This document shows, piece by piece, positions 11,343 through 22,941 of a stretch of DNA of 64,000 bases. The first letter of the stretch is position 1. Every line of letters starts with the position of its first letter. Source of the stretch: Opisthorchis felineus (Eukaryota > Platyhelminthes > Trematoda > Opisthorchiida > Opisthorchiidae); the NCBI GenBank assembly GCA_004794785.1, contig SJOL01008935.1:23800-87799 (forward strand). The letters run 5' to 3'. A program made the translations under genes and the position numbers. The notes below the pieces were generated by a model. The model searched no databases. It saw nothing but the letters and a program-made list of their open reading frames with translations, and was not told the origin of the DNA.

Positions 11343-12380
11343 ATGCGTGGAAATTTTCTATCGACGGAAGTTTCCGTCTATTTGAACTGTTCTTCTCACT
11401 GCTGGTGCTCAACTCCTGTTGTATCGTCAGTTTCTGACGAATGCGCTTCAAAAATCTCAGCCAGTAGGAACTTCCAACACAAACGCTCACGTCGAGTTAT
11501 TTGGAGGCCACCTACCGCAAGACAGTCATGGAATCAATTGGACCATGTGGCTATCAGTTACGGATGGAGAGCCCCCATTAAAGTTTTTTTCTTTCCGAGG
11601 TACACAGCTTGACTCTGATCATGCGATTGTTTGGGCCCGGTCATCAATTCGCGTGCCAAAGTAGAACAACTCCATTCATCGACTTTGACAAGTTTCAGTA
11701 GCTCAAGAGTATGGAGCTGACCTGGCTAGAAAGCCACTGCAAACACAAAGTCATGCGGATGACGAAGATTGCTTGGAAGTCGAATGGGAGCCGGTTAAAG
11801 AAGCTATGCTCTCAGCTTTCAGAAATGTCTGAGAGAGCCATCCGACTCGACTAAGTGAACACTGGATATCGTCAAAATCACCAGGTCTTATTGCTGCCAG
11901 GAAGACCATACGAGCAACTAGGAACTATGATGATGCATGCAGATCCCTCAAACACCGGATACTCAAGAGCTTGAGGAATGATGGAGAACGCCAGTGGGTT
12001 TCGAAGGCCCAGAGGATACAGAATGCTTTCGCTGTAGGCTGAGGTAAGTCAGATGGTCCTAGGAAGAAGCTCTCCCGCGGTAGGTGAATTACTCACGCTT
12101 CATTGGTCACGCTGGTTAGGACAGATACTCCGCATGCCAGAAGGCCGTCTGTATCGCATATCTCTTTTCGCCCAGCCCTGTGTTGAGTGGAACCGACCGA
12201 GAGGTGTATGCCCTGGCAATGAAGTATGAAAACACTTGCCAGCAAACTGCCTCCTCCTTGGATGGGTACCTCGGGACTCAACTCATCAGGTGTTAAGGTC
12301 ACTGGCAGAAATGGCCCAATCGTGCGGCAGTGGCGCTCGTGCAAAGTTACCGACTTCACTGAGTAGCTACCCAGTTCTCT
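11343..12380 (+). mobile_element. Internally deleted RTE-type LINE
   Basis: The + strand first gives a nuclease-end region: SNTNAHVELFGGHLPQDSHG, then LDSDHAIVWARSSI, whose D-H is in the position of the AP-endonuclease S-D-H motif. Next comes the linker typical of RTE/CFDP2-like proteins (HWISSKSPGLIAARKTIRAT and RSLKHRILKSLRNDGERQW). It then jumps directly to the extreme C-terminal RT-ORF region (RWLGQILRMPEGRLYRISLF, CVEWNRPRG). The whole catalytic RT core is missing. It lies in METTL9 introns 3 (11254-12680), sense to the gene. Confidence 0.75.
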
Positions 12381-12680
12381 AACTAACTGAACGCGCCATC
12401 GCCTCCAAGGCTTGACAGTATCTCCCGCACTCTCCCACTTTCCGGTGATCGAAACTGTCTATGGTACACGGTTTATAGCTAATAAATTTATTGATTCATT
12501 GCTTGGGCAGCCTAGCAGTATCTTCGTCTGGTTTCTTTGAAAGATTATTGTAGTTGATTAATCCATTTTTTCTTCGTCCTTTAAGTAGTTTGAATATAAT
12601 TTGAACATTCGCTCGCATTCCTCTGCTACAGAATATTCAGCATGTTTCTGTTTACCCTAGTTTTGAAAACTTCGTTCTAG

Positions 12681-12789
12681 GTGCTGGTGATGGAATGGTA
12701 ACCGCGAAAATGGCACCTTATTTCGAGCAGGTTTACGTAACTGAATTGTCTCATACAATGCAGTGGAGGCTTTCCGAACGTGGTTTCAC
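12681..12789 (+). CDS. METTL9: METTL9 coding exon 4 (SAM motif I)
   Basis: Acceptor ttcgttctag, donor gtaagt at 12790. Joined to exon 3 it completes LDLGAGDGMVT, the glycine-rich motif I of class I SAM-dependent methyltransferases, followed by KMAPYFEQVYVTELSHTMQW. The family has DLGAGDGEVT, MSPHFEEIYATELSETM. The acidic residue in VTELS is at the motif II position that contacts the SAM ribose in Rossmann-fold methyltransferases. The exon ends with two bases (AC), completed as Thr by exon 5. Confidence 0.95.
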
Positions 12790-13211
12790 GTAAGTGTTCA
12801 TAAATGGTCCTTGGAATATTTTGACTATGTGGCTTGAATTATTTCTTCAGCTATATCCAACACGTTAGCACTGATAAGGGCGCTTGTTGCACGCTTCCTA
12901 ATCATGGCAGATTATTCGCAGTTTATGTTCACGCAGCTTCGAAAATGATCTCCTAACCGTCCGAATTTCCTGGCTTCTTCCTATTGCATGAGTCTTAGTT
13001 GAACTTTATTGTGCTATGCCATTCTTTTTCTGGCACTGACTGATGATGAGATTTCGGACTGATCCTCGGGTACTTGCGGTAAGTTGTCACCCAAAATACC
13101 GAGACCAACGCGTTTTTACCAATTATAAAATTACGGGTTTTCTACTTTCTCGTTGTTTACAAAAACCCTCGAATAAGTTTTGTCCTTGCGTTTTAAGCGT
13201 GTGTGTGTGGA

Positions 13212-13269
13212 GGGGGGGGGTAGGGAGAAGAATTAACTTAGGGGGGGGGTAGGGAGAAGAATTAACTTA
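13212..13269. repeat. Perfect 29-bp tandem duplication with G9 tract
   Basis: Two identical head-to-tail units of nine G followed by tagggagaagaattaactta. The copies show no mismatch, so the duplication is recent or an assembly artefact. A GT-rich run precedes it. Confidence 0.95.
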
Positions 13270-14149
13270 CAAGAACTTGTGTTCTAATATATACTCGCTT
13301 GCTCCTGTTCCTGGCAGTATTCGAGCGCTGTGTACTGGCTTATTCCAGCCGTCTCTCACGCCAGCATTGACGGTCGGGTTGCACAACAACCGGGTATTTC
13401 GGGATGTGACTAACTTTTGTACGGTCGTATAATATCTAATGGAGGGACCTCTCAGATTTATCATGACCCGAAGGCGCATCCTAAGCCCCATTCCGGCTAT
13501 CGTCGCTCGTAACCAATCTAGTAGACCCTTCCGTGGGGCTGTTTGATCTGCCACCTACGGTGCCTTCCCAGTGACTTCAGAACGCTCCTATGATTCCGGA
13601 CTGGTTCCGACTGTTCCTCTGCGTTTTTTGGCGGACTCAGCGACCTCTGGCTGTCGCACTGTACTGCAATTCCCAAATGGCTCTACCCACAATGTTCATG
13701 CACGGGACTATCAGTCAAACGAAGTGTGGCAGCGCAAGGACGATAAGGCGTTTGTCATAGTCGGTTTGACAACTGTCCCGCACTTCATCTCATCTTCGCT
13801 GGCCCACTGTTACCCTTACGAGTCCGGTTTTTTTAACTCTCACTGCTATTGCGACACATCATCCACTCTCAGGATCCTGAGCACTGGTTTTCCACCAAAT
13901 CTTGAACCAGCGAGTCAACTTTCACTACGCTCCACATTCCTGGAGTATCAGCCTCCTTTTTATGTCAAAATCAGGAACTTTATTTTCTATCTCTACTTTT
14001 TACTACTTCTAATTTAAACTGTTTCTGAAACTGTCCGATGTCACTCGCTTTTGACAACAGCTTTATAACGCCCAGCCCAAAACCAACACGTTTTCCTTTT
14101 AGTGATAGTTCAGCTCCATTTTTAGAGGTCAGTGCTGAGCAATCGTAGT

Positions 14150-14275
14150 CTACCATCACTGGTCATCCTTTCCTGTGGGCTATTCCTCTTTCTTATTGTT
14201 GTGTGTCTTGTTCCGATTGTAATAACCTGATCATATCAATATTGATGTGCCTTCCACACACTAAGAAATAAGTCA
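14150..14275 (+). mobile_element. LINE-like 3' end with hairpin
   Basis: Shares the order TTATTG...GATTGTAAT(A/G)ACCTGATCAT, hairpin, then CC-ACACA--AAGAAATA with 37725-37835. The hairpin CATATC-AATATT-GATGTG at 14232-14249 corresponds to CATGCC-loop-GGCATG in the other copies. Confidence 0.5.
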
Positions 14276-15401
14276 ATATTGTGATGTTTTATTATTACTA
14301 TCAACGTATTCAGAAATTGGATGGTATGTATTAACATTGTGTAATTTTGAATAACAAATGACGGGCATGGGGACATAGAGTGGAGTGAAAAACAATCTTG
14401 GTGAGACCTTTGAAATTGGTCTTGTAGAGTTTCATTCCACATGGTTACATCGGCCTATACCCTAGTTTGTTTGAGCCGTAACGCTGGGTTTTACGAAGCT
14501 GTTTCCAGCATTATTTTACAGGCATACAATCTCAGTTTCCTGAACTCCTTACACCCTTTTGCTAGTTGAAACGAATTTCGCCGCCACGTGAAAGTTGGTT
14601 ACAAATGAACCCTTATGGACTGAGAGAAGACGTCACGGTGTTTGTTCATGATGCTGTGCACGTACATCCTCGCCCAATTCAGTGGATTTATTGGTCTTAG
14701 CTTTTGATGAGTGTAAGCCCTTCCGTTCGTAGCGAAATTGTGCCGCTATCAAAATACACCCTACTGTTCTTGATGCGATGCGTCTCACCCACGCAACATT
14801 AGTTTGTCAGCCTTGATTATGTAGCTTGTTTGTCCAGAACAGATCCTGATAAGCCGTTTACGAGTTCACTGTGTACCAGCAAATGGGAACCAATGTACAA
14901 CAGCTTACCAGAATTGCACTACGTTGGTATTATGATCATAAGAACGAATAAGGTATGATGTATGTTGAAAAGCGTGCTGAGGCTCTTACCTGCCCAAAAA
15001 TATGTAATCATTATCTTTAATTGTAGGCTTAAACAAACATTTCCGAGCCGGTGAATAATGAAGGGATTTTTAAGTGCATCCAACAGACTACAGATCTCCA
15101 AGCCTGAGTATGTCTGAATGACTGTCAGCCTGATATTTACCAAAGTGACTATCTATCCGCTTAACACTGGTTATATATAGTAGTCCCTGAAGACAAACCA
15201 CCAAGGAAAAAGGGAAAGTTTAGTCCTCGGCAAGGGTAGTCTCTTTTCGGAGGGATCGAAATTGAAATCATGCTTGATTAAGAGTATTGTGTATTCCATC
15301 GGACGGATCAGATGGAAATTTCGGTACCCACTGGCTTAGGTGATCGAGCCTGTATGCTTCAAAATTATGCTAAATGTCATCTTCGTTCCACTCGCCTTCA
15401 G

Positions 15402-15604
15402 TGTTATTGATGTCGACGCTTGGTCTAAAGTTCCCGAAGATCCAGAATCCGGATCGGTTTGCTATGATGTCGTGAGCTGCTTAAACGTGCTTGATCGTTG
15501 TGATGCGCCTATGACAATGCTCGAACAGATCAGCCGTGTGCTCAAACCGGACACGGGCCGCTTGGTACTCGGGATCGTTCTACCACTGAAGCAATACGTT
15601 GAGA
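15402..15604 (+). CDS. METTL9: METTL9 coding exon 5
   Basis: Acceptor cgccttcag, donor gtaagc at 15605. The exon encodes VIDVDAWSKVPEDPESGSVC, then YDVVSCLNVLDRCDAPMTML, EQISRVLKPDTGRLVLGIVL and PLKQYVE. YDV(I/V)SCLN(L/V)LDRCD is the most diagnostic block of METTL9/DREV. The RVL-P--GR(L/V)-L--VLP segment is the following beta strand. The exon closes with one base (A) that joins TC of exon 6 to give Ile. All family landmarks are intact, so the gene looks functional. Confidence 0.95.
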
Positions 15605-18600
15605 GTAAGCGTCCCTATCAATAAACTCAAGTGGAATCAATCCGACTAGTCCTTCACTACGCCCTGAATCGCACTGAAAAGTCCATTTTCTTCTTTCCTA
15701 CCTTTCTCTGCTCCAATGGATTATCGTACCTTCCATCAAAAGTCACGTGATTCATTCGGTTTGTTTGATTTAACGCATGTCGAATTCGTTTAGAATCTGA
15801 CTATTAGTGAACAATCTGATGGTTATTCCTGAATTTCCGTAACAATCTAGATGATCCTCCGGATGACAGGGCTTACGAGAATGTCCGTAAGTTTGTAACA
15901 GAGGTACTCAGCTAACGTGTGATCAGTTTAACTAGACTGATCTTAGGGGCAATTTTGATAACAACCAGCTCACAAACCGTGTAATGAAGTGCAGTGGTTC
16001 CAGCTGCGGCAGTTTCGTTCATCGAGGGTGAGAGCCACGCGTTGGGTGCGGAGACCCAGTCAGCTCGCTGACTTCAGCGTGTGCGTTCAGCGTGGCATGG
16101 ACTGAGCTAAGCAGTGAAGGCGATAGCTCTGATGCAAGGTCGCCGCGCGTAGCTACGTGACACAGCCATATCTGTTAGGGTTACCAACCACTTGTTGGTC
16201 ACTTCCTGAGGTCCCCAACCGGGGAAATGGTAACCACCAACGTGATTGAATTGAGTGACGAGGGCATTCAGTAAACAGCATACAGTAAACTCAAGACGGT
16301 ACACGTTTTCAAGGTTTTTTTCCGTTGGAACGGACTGGCGACGAAGGGAAGTTGTGATTTTGCAGCAGCTAGCTTAGGATCACTGGTTTCAATCCGTTGT
16401 ATTTAATAGAAGAATTCGGTCTATGTAGCACTGTGAGAGTCATCCAGTTATCCTAAGTCGATCACTTCAGTAGGCTCTGCTGACGTTTCTTCTCAAGGTT
16501 CCTTTATACAAACGGAACGTTGTTTTCCTCAGTACCTCATGGGTGGATTTCTCGGCGTTTGAACAGTGTGTTCTTGATAGCGCAATAGCTTCCCTTTCGG
16601 ATGCTTAATGATTTGACCGCTATAAGATTTTGATGAGGCTTTAGCAGCCATCAGTAGCTGGGAAAAATAAATGACTGAACTGTCTCAGGCACAGTAACAA
16701 ACAAAATAATCGCATACACAGCTCGTAAGGAAATCTATGCATCCTCTAAGGGCCATCCTCAGATGCAGATCAGATTTTAATTCCGGGGTCGATACAATGC
16801 TTCCCTTCTAGATATTTCACATGGTAGATATGTCATATTTGCAGGTTCCCCTTGTGTCCTTTAATCCGATTTACAAACTTCATAAGCAAATTTTAGTCCA
16901 TCCCTCGTCCTATTGGTTGAGTTGGTTATTTATTTTAAGTCTATTTAAATTCCGTTTATCAGAAAGAATTTCGGCGTCCCGATATTTTCTCCCCATGGTG
17001 GGTATTTCGGACCATAACTGCATTCATGTTGACAAGTCCAGACCTTTGATCACCGACGCTGGTGTGAAATGTAGCCGTCCTGTACTGCAGTTTATGTGGA
17101 ACTCTAGTCCTGCACGACACCAACCGGTAATGATGGGTTCTGGAAACACATCGTTCCACGCACTGCTTTTCTTTTCATTGTTACGGGTAGTAACTGAGCA
17201 AGACGACAGGTACCAGTTGTTATACTCACAGACAATAAAAGCGATATTATTTATATTCGGAGTTCCTTTGATGACTTTGGTCCTTGAATGGTTGGTCGTC
17301 TTGTGCTGCTTTATGACCGGCGTCCAGTTTTGCATTAATACCGGCCACTGTAACCCTTTTGTTTGGTGTCCTTATCTACGATCACATGACAGCCTGGTGT
17401 CTACCTTTCGGTTGTTATGCACAGTTTGGCCTTTGTATCCCACTGTCTCACCTATTCTTTTGTTTCGCCTTTCAGCACTGAGTTGGTGTAAGTGTCGTGT
17501 TTTGCGTTTGCTGCAAATTCCCCCGGACCCTCGTTTTCCTCTTTTCTCTTGTTTATTTGTACCGTGGCCACCATGTTGCTGCTTGCTTTGGCAAGATCGG
17601 TTTGTGCAGTCAGGTGCTTTTCCCCACTTTTGTGATTTGGTTCTCCGCTAGTGCCTAGGTTGTACCATGGGATTCAATGAACGCTCGGAAACTGGGTCAG
17701 TAAGAGAGGAGTTTTTGTCATTGCCTTTGTGCGTAATCATCCTAATCGTTGGACTTGTCTCACCAATAATGAACACTTGTGTAGTCCACTACTTTTCTCG
17801 GACGCCAACAATCTCAAGTATTGTATCATTTTTGTCATTTGCTACCATAAGTAGCTCGTAGATGTAATTGCTGCTGGGCAATGCAGTCATGCTAACTACC
17901 CTAAGCTTCGGTTTATAAGGAAATATGAGATCCACCTTTCATGCGGATTGTCTATTCGCAGCCTTCCGCCTGTTCTCTCATGTTTATTCTGGTAAGCTAA
18001 CGTCAAATTAGGAAATAGAGGATATCGTTCCCGTCAGAACTGATCAGCAGCGCATATCTTCAATGCTGCCTTTCATGCAAATCCGCTACGCCGCCAGTGC
18101 ATTTTGGATGCACTGGAATCATCCTGTTTGAACAGACAAGCGTGTTAAGACTGGAGCAATGGATTTGACCAAGTTTTTCGTGTTCCTCCATAGTGTCATT
18201 GTTTAATTATGGAGTTCACGTAGGGCACTGGGTGATTTTGATCCTCTGTGAACTGGCGCATTGAATCATTTTCAAGTGCATAGTATGACTTGGGCTGAAT
18301 ACTCCTGGTAGCTTAGTAAGCGGATTGTCATGAGTCCCCTCCATTTCCAATATTAGTTCTTCATTATCCGCGCACAAGAGGTTCATAGAAATTCGGAGGT
18401 TGTGAGCCTAATCGAAGAAACCTTTAGGATCCTAGAATAAGAGACAGAAAACAAGGTGCCTTAACCTTTTCCAGCTGAGCTACGCTAATCTGGGCTTTCT
18501 CAGGGCAAGGTAGCATCGGGATAATAGCTTTTATGTTCTTCACTGGTCCCCCCTGATCTGATGGAACACAGGACACAGCATGTACTCGATAGTTTGGTCA

Positions 18601-19739
18601 AGAATTTATGGCATACTTTAAAACGAGGGCGATTGTGTACCACGTCTTACAGGGTTTCCGGCCACACAAGGATGACCACGAGTGCCCAAACCAGGATGCT
18701 TTTGAATCATGTAGCCTTTCCAAGTCGTGTCGGTATACCACAGTGAGATTAGTGCTAGAGCAGGACTGTATCATATGATGGTTTGTATTCTAATGGGCAT
18801 TGTTATAACAAGGTTTATAGTACAAGAGGCGGATCGTGGCTGAGCACGTACGTCGATGTTGTCCAGCCATCCTTGTCTTGTGCGACCACCTTATATTAGT
18901 TGTGTCTGTGTGAGTCTATCGTCATCAGCTGCAACCTATGTAACCGTGTAGTATGGGGGTTCCAGTCGCCGATGATAACGTACTCCCCACCATGGGTAAT
19001 ATACCATCAGCTTCGTAAGGGCATTTAAAAGGTAGACAATACAAGCAGAACTATTGACATTGATTATCCTTACCCATACTCAACGTCTGCCACCGCAAGG
19101 TGTCACTAGCATAACAGTCAGCGTTAATTTTCTGTGCCACTATAACTGAGCGGAGAGCCAGAACTACAAACCGGAGTTCTTCTGTAAACCACTTAGTAAG
19201 ATAAGATAGCGGGCATTTATACGGAGAATTCGGACTGTCCTGTAAAATGTGGAACAGATAGGGCTACCCACAAGTACTCTGATCCCAAGCATCTGATCTG
19301 AGACCCTTCGGTAATACCTCAGCAAATTTATGGGTGAGGTTAAGGAGCCGATCATCAACCACAACGCGTGTTGAACCCTAGCGCTCCGCTTTTGTACGAC
19401 TATGATTGTTTTATAATTAAGCAATGCTCTGAGTTGTGATGAGGAACAAAATAAGGAAGGCAGTGCGCCTAATGCTAGCCTCATGCACGCACTTCAAGAT
19501 GCCCACACTTTCAAACGCTCGATCGGACCATCTGAACAAAGCCGGTAGCTACTGCAATCGATTGACATCGATACTGTTCATCTTCATTGTCTGTAAAAAC
19601 CGCGTGCTTGCCGTACAGTAGTTATAGCTGCCACAGTGTCGATCGCCCATGATTTGCGCAGGTAGGGTAGATAGCTAAACATTGGAGGTGCTAGCTGATA
19701 TAGTTGATGCGTAAATAGAGGGGTGTCATCGGACTTTTC

Positions 19740-22140
19740 ACAGGGAAGATCGACAGGGAGCTATGCATCGAAAGCTTGGATACATGAGCGCTATTGAGGA
19801 CGCGACTGGGCCATGTCTGACAATGTCTCTAACTATTGATGTGGCCCGTCTCGGGGTCCCCATCCAGGAAGACGGCAATGACCAGCGCACCTGAGTTTGC
19901 TGGTAATGTCTTTTATACTTCTCTGTCATGTCATTGTTTGATCTCCCCTGGCTCGCTTCCACCCTCCGCATGGTTGGACGGAAAGGGCTGTTCGAGGAAT
20001 CCGGTCGACTGGCATACGGAGCATGTGACCAAGCCAACGCAACCTATGGAATGTGATCAGTTCATTAATCATGGACGAGTTCCTTCTACCAAAAACCATT
20101 CGACGTACTTCAGCATTACTAATCCGGTGTTCCCACCTGACTTTGGAAATGCTCCGAAGAAATCGATAATCAAACACCGAAAGTTTTCTAAGATCCTCAG
20201 CACGCAGCATCCAGGTTCCTGACCCTTATAATAATATGGAGCGCACCGCAACATTCCAAACTCGACCTTTGACGAATAAGCTGATGTCACGCCTGTGCCA
20301 CAGGTGATGCAGGTTTACGATGGCTGTTCTGACCTTTCCAATCCAAATGGAAATATAATCTTTCGCGAGACCACCGGGACTGATACAGCTACCCAGGTAG
20401 ACAAATTTGTCTACTACCTCAATCAGCCCATCTGCAAGCATGAGGTTAGGGTTCGAGCCCACCCAGTTTTGCAGCGGCACTTTACACTTTACAGGTGTGA
20501 ATTGCATGCCAAACTGTGAGACAGAATTATTTAGATTATTTAATATTGTCTGCATTAGAGTAGCGTCATATCCAAGAAGAGCTTTATCGTCTGCATATTC
20601 GACATCTGTGGGGGAACGCTCTGGGAGCATTTCGACCCCACAAACATTACAGGCTGGTAGTGAGTGCTCCCTAATCATATCAGTGACGAATTTGGACAGA
20701 AAATGTGAAAGTACTGCCTCGCCTGACACCATTTGATGTGGTAAACTTAGGCGAGAGCTTCCCGTAGACCTTCAAGCATACAGCACCCTAAGGAGGGTCA
20801 ATATTTATGGGAGACGCCTTTGCTCCATAGGATTGCCGTAGTGGCCGACGGTCCACGGAGTCAAAGAAAGTTTCCGAGTCAAGGACGACCACCGTTGTTG
20901 GTTACTGAAAGCAACGTCACTGCTCCGGAATATGTCGGAGGGTGAAAGTGTTATCTGTGCAGTATCTTGCAGGACGGAATCCAACTTGGTTTTCACGGAT
21001 CTGCCTGTCCCTGTATTCAGTCAACCTCTGAAGGATAAGACCGGTGAGCAACTTCGATGCCGGAACTACTAGGCTAATGTTACAGTGTTTTTCGCACAGT
21101 GCTCGCGTACACTTTTTGAAGTTAAGGATAGCCGTCGATGTGCCCCATTCTGCAGGCACTTTCTGTTCACTCCATATCTCATCACTGAGTTTTGTCAGAT
21201 GGGTCACCAGGGCTTTTCTGCCGTCTTTGAAGAGGGCTGGATACTGACCGTCCCGTCCTGGTGCCTTCTTACGTTTCAGTACGAATACTTCGTATTTCCT
21301 TTCTTCTGGCGGGCTATTAAATTTTACATTCCATTCGCCCGTATGCACTGTTTCCAGAGGCTGTGTTGCAGGAGACTAGCTAAACTGTTCTTCGAAATGT
21401 TGGGCTCATCTTTTCACTTGGCGTTTTTGCGAGTAAATTAATGGGCCACCTTTTCCACTTATCGCTTCACTGACCATTGCTTTCTTATAGCCAGTAGGTC
21501 GTATCAATTAGTATAGGACACGGCTGTTTATGGCAGCAGTAGCTTTTTCCATCTCCTAGGCTCTCGATGTTCACCGAAGCTCTCAGTCTTTCCTTAGGCT
21601 CTTCATTTTTTGACCTTTTATGGATTTACGTGCGCTGTCATACCCGTTGCTGGTATAGATTTCATGACATCAGTCAGTTCGAGCGATCTCGACGATTTCC
21701 AGTGGTCACTTGATCGTCTCGGAGATTGTCGGGTTCTGACAGACAGCAGTGAACGCCGCCTTTCACATTTTGCCATGCTTCATCCACGTGCTCGCTGCCA
21801 GTACAGTGTTGGTTCATTGTAGAGAGTATTTGAGCTATCTCAGATTGATACTGCCGAGCTATAGTAGTTCTTTAGAGATGGTGGATTGGTATGTTTCTTG
21901 CTGAGTTGCGGGGGACTGAAGGGAAGCGAACTGTCAGGTGGGCCGATCGGAATCAAGTTGTGTGCCCCAGGAGGAACGGCAGTATTGAATTGTGGCTCTT
22001 TACCAGTGACTGATGGCCACCTGATCCAACTGGGCCCACAATTGATTTGCTTTTTACTTTTCATCAGCCAACCTCCGGTGAGAATGGCCACTTGGACTCT
22101 CTCCTGGAAGACGAGTCGCGTTGATAAGCTTTTGTGAAGT
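19740..22140 (-). mobile_element. RTE-type non-LTR retrotransposon, degenerate, antisense in METTL9 intron
   Basis: Reading leftwards on the - strand: an endonuclease-RT linker (about 21830-21350; RWAQHFEEQF), then the RT start (KRKKAPGRDGQYPALFKDGR, VPAEWGTSTAILNF), NISLVVPASKLLTGLILQRL and ENQVGFRPARYCTDNTFTLR. After frame changes the catalytic YADD box follows at 20597-20586 in DVEYADDKALLG. Next come VVDKFVYLGSCISPGGLAKD and the C-terminal domain (VFDYRFLRSISKVRW, RLRWLGHMLRMPVDRIPR). This motif order is diagnostic of the RTE clade. Several frameshifts and stops break it, and the 5' endonuclease is mostly lost. Confidence 0.9.
20226..20732 (-). pseudogene. RTE reverse transcriptase palm/thumb fragment
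   Basis: This 168-codon open stretch is the best preserved part of the element. It contains the YADD catalytic pair, GMQFTPVKCK and VYLGSCISPGG, all expected in order. It polymerises cDNA on nicked target DNA in intact relatives. Upstream and downstream parts are in other frames. Confidence 0.85.
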
Positions 22141-22696
22141 CACAGTCTGTCCCCTTTGTTATTTGCTTCAAGTCTTCTCAATGTAAAAGACAATTCTGAT
22201 CACCATGCATACCGTAATCCCGTTCTCGGGACCCTTGTGGCCGCTTGCTATGCAGTTAACTACGGGTACATAAAGGATGAGAAAAATAAAGACAGTTCAT
22301 CTTTGCTGGAAGACCCACTAAAGTGCGACTACCATCAACAGTTCCAGATGAACAGTTTGGCTATAAGCCCGTACTAGCTTCCAGTCTGTGCTGTCTATTC
22401 TTTCACGCACCCACGACGAATTGGAGATAAGTGTTGAACACTCTACCGACTTATGGTATCAGAGACACTCTTCCAACAGGGGCTTGACTTTACGTAAAAA
22501 AAATGGATGTTACATTGCCATAAACGCGTTGGGGGTTGTGATAGTTAGAAATATGGATGTCTATGAATATAGCAGCCTTCGTTTAATTGAGAAAATTTCT
22601 GACTTTACAGTACGATCCGTAGTATATTTGAATGTGTGTGTGCCGGTGTCCCATCTCTTATACCATTCATCTTAATTCAGTATATTCTTTTTTCAG

Positions 22697-22941
22697 TCAA
22701 CGCGGACAAATCTCCCTCTGAGGTGCTCGAAGTATCTGATAGCCACATCTGGGAAGTTCAGTTGAACAGCCTTGTAAACAGAGTGCTGAAGCCAGCTAAA
22801 TTCGAAGTTCTCCGATGGACACGAGTGCCGTATTTGTGTGAAGGCGATTTCACGCAATCTTTCTACTACCTCAATGAGGCTATATTGGTTCTACGCTATC
22901 GAAGTGACTCACGTGTGGAACCTCAAACTTCTACAAGCTGA
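22697..22941 (+). CDS. METTL9: METTL9 terminal coding exon 6
   Basis: Acceptor ttttttcag; stop TGA at 22939-22941. It encodes INADKSPSEVLEVSDSHIWE, then VQLNSLVNRVLKPAKFEVLR and RVPYLCEGDFTQSFYYLNEA, ending in a short Ser/Thr-rich tail. The family C-terminus has KPSEILE, W-EQVNSL, and [25 protein letters not shown]. The six exons total 885 nt, a 294-residue protein close to the vertebrate length (about 318). METTL9 is known to place a methyl group on the N-pi atom of histidine in His-x-His proteins. The window shows only that the catalytic domain is complete. Confidence 0.95.

Larger units (their letters stand above)
12790..15401. other. METTL9 intron 4 (2.6 kb)
   Basis: Contains the 29-bp tandem duplication at 13212-13269 and a LINE-like 3' end at about 14150-14275. 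Open frames at 13267-13554 (-) and 13571-14017 (+) have no recognisable domain and are treated as chance or unclassified repeat. Confidence 0.55.
15605..22696. other. METTL9 intron 5 (7.1 kb)
   Basis: The right third is an antisense RTE element (19740-22140). The left part has a 276-codon + frame (16821-17651) rich in hydrophobic and Cys/Pro residues but with no recognised domain; it is not annotated as a gene. No further exon is needed, because phases and family alignment join exon 5 directly to exon 6. Confidence 0.65.

Noticed and set aside
12636..12680. SMFLFTL-like translation directly upstream of METTL9 exon 4, resembling the family's SMFVFS block
   Set aside because: It is in another frame and hits a stop, and the true SMFVYS exon with correct phases is at 11153-11253.
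13571..14017. 148-codon ORF beside the 29-bp duplication
   Set aside because: No motif, low-complexity aromatic end, likely chance.
17024..17335. Antisense ORF of 103 codons with Cys/His residues
   Set aside because: No zinc-finger spacing or family match.
16821..17651. 276-codon + strand ORF, the longest uninterrupted frame in the METTL9 introns
   Set aside because: Biased hydrophobic/Cys/Pro composition, no recognised domain, inside an intron, no splice or conservation evidence.
20397..20414. 18-bp perfect palindrome GTAGACAAATTTGTCTAC
   Set aside because: It falls in the conserved VVDKFVYLG coding block of the RTE RT and is explained by codon sequence.
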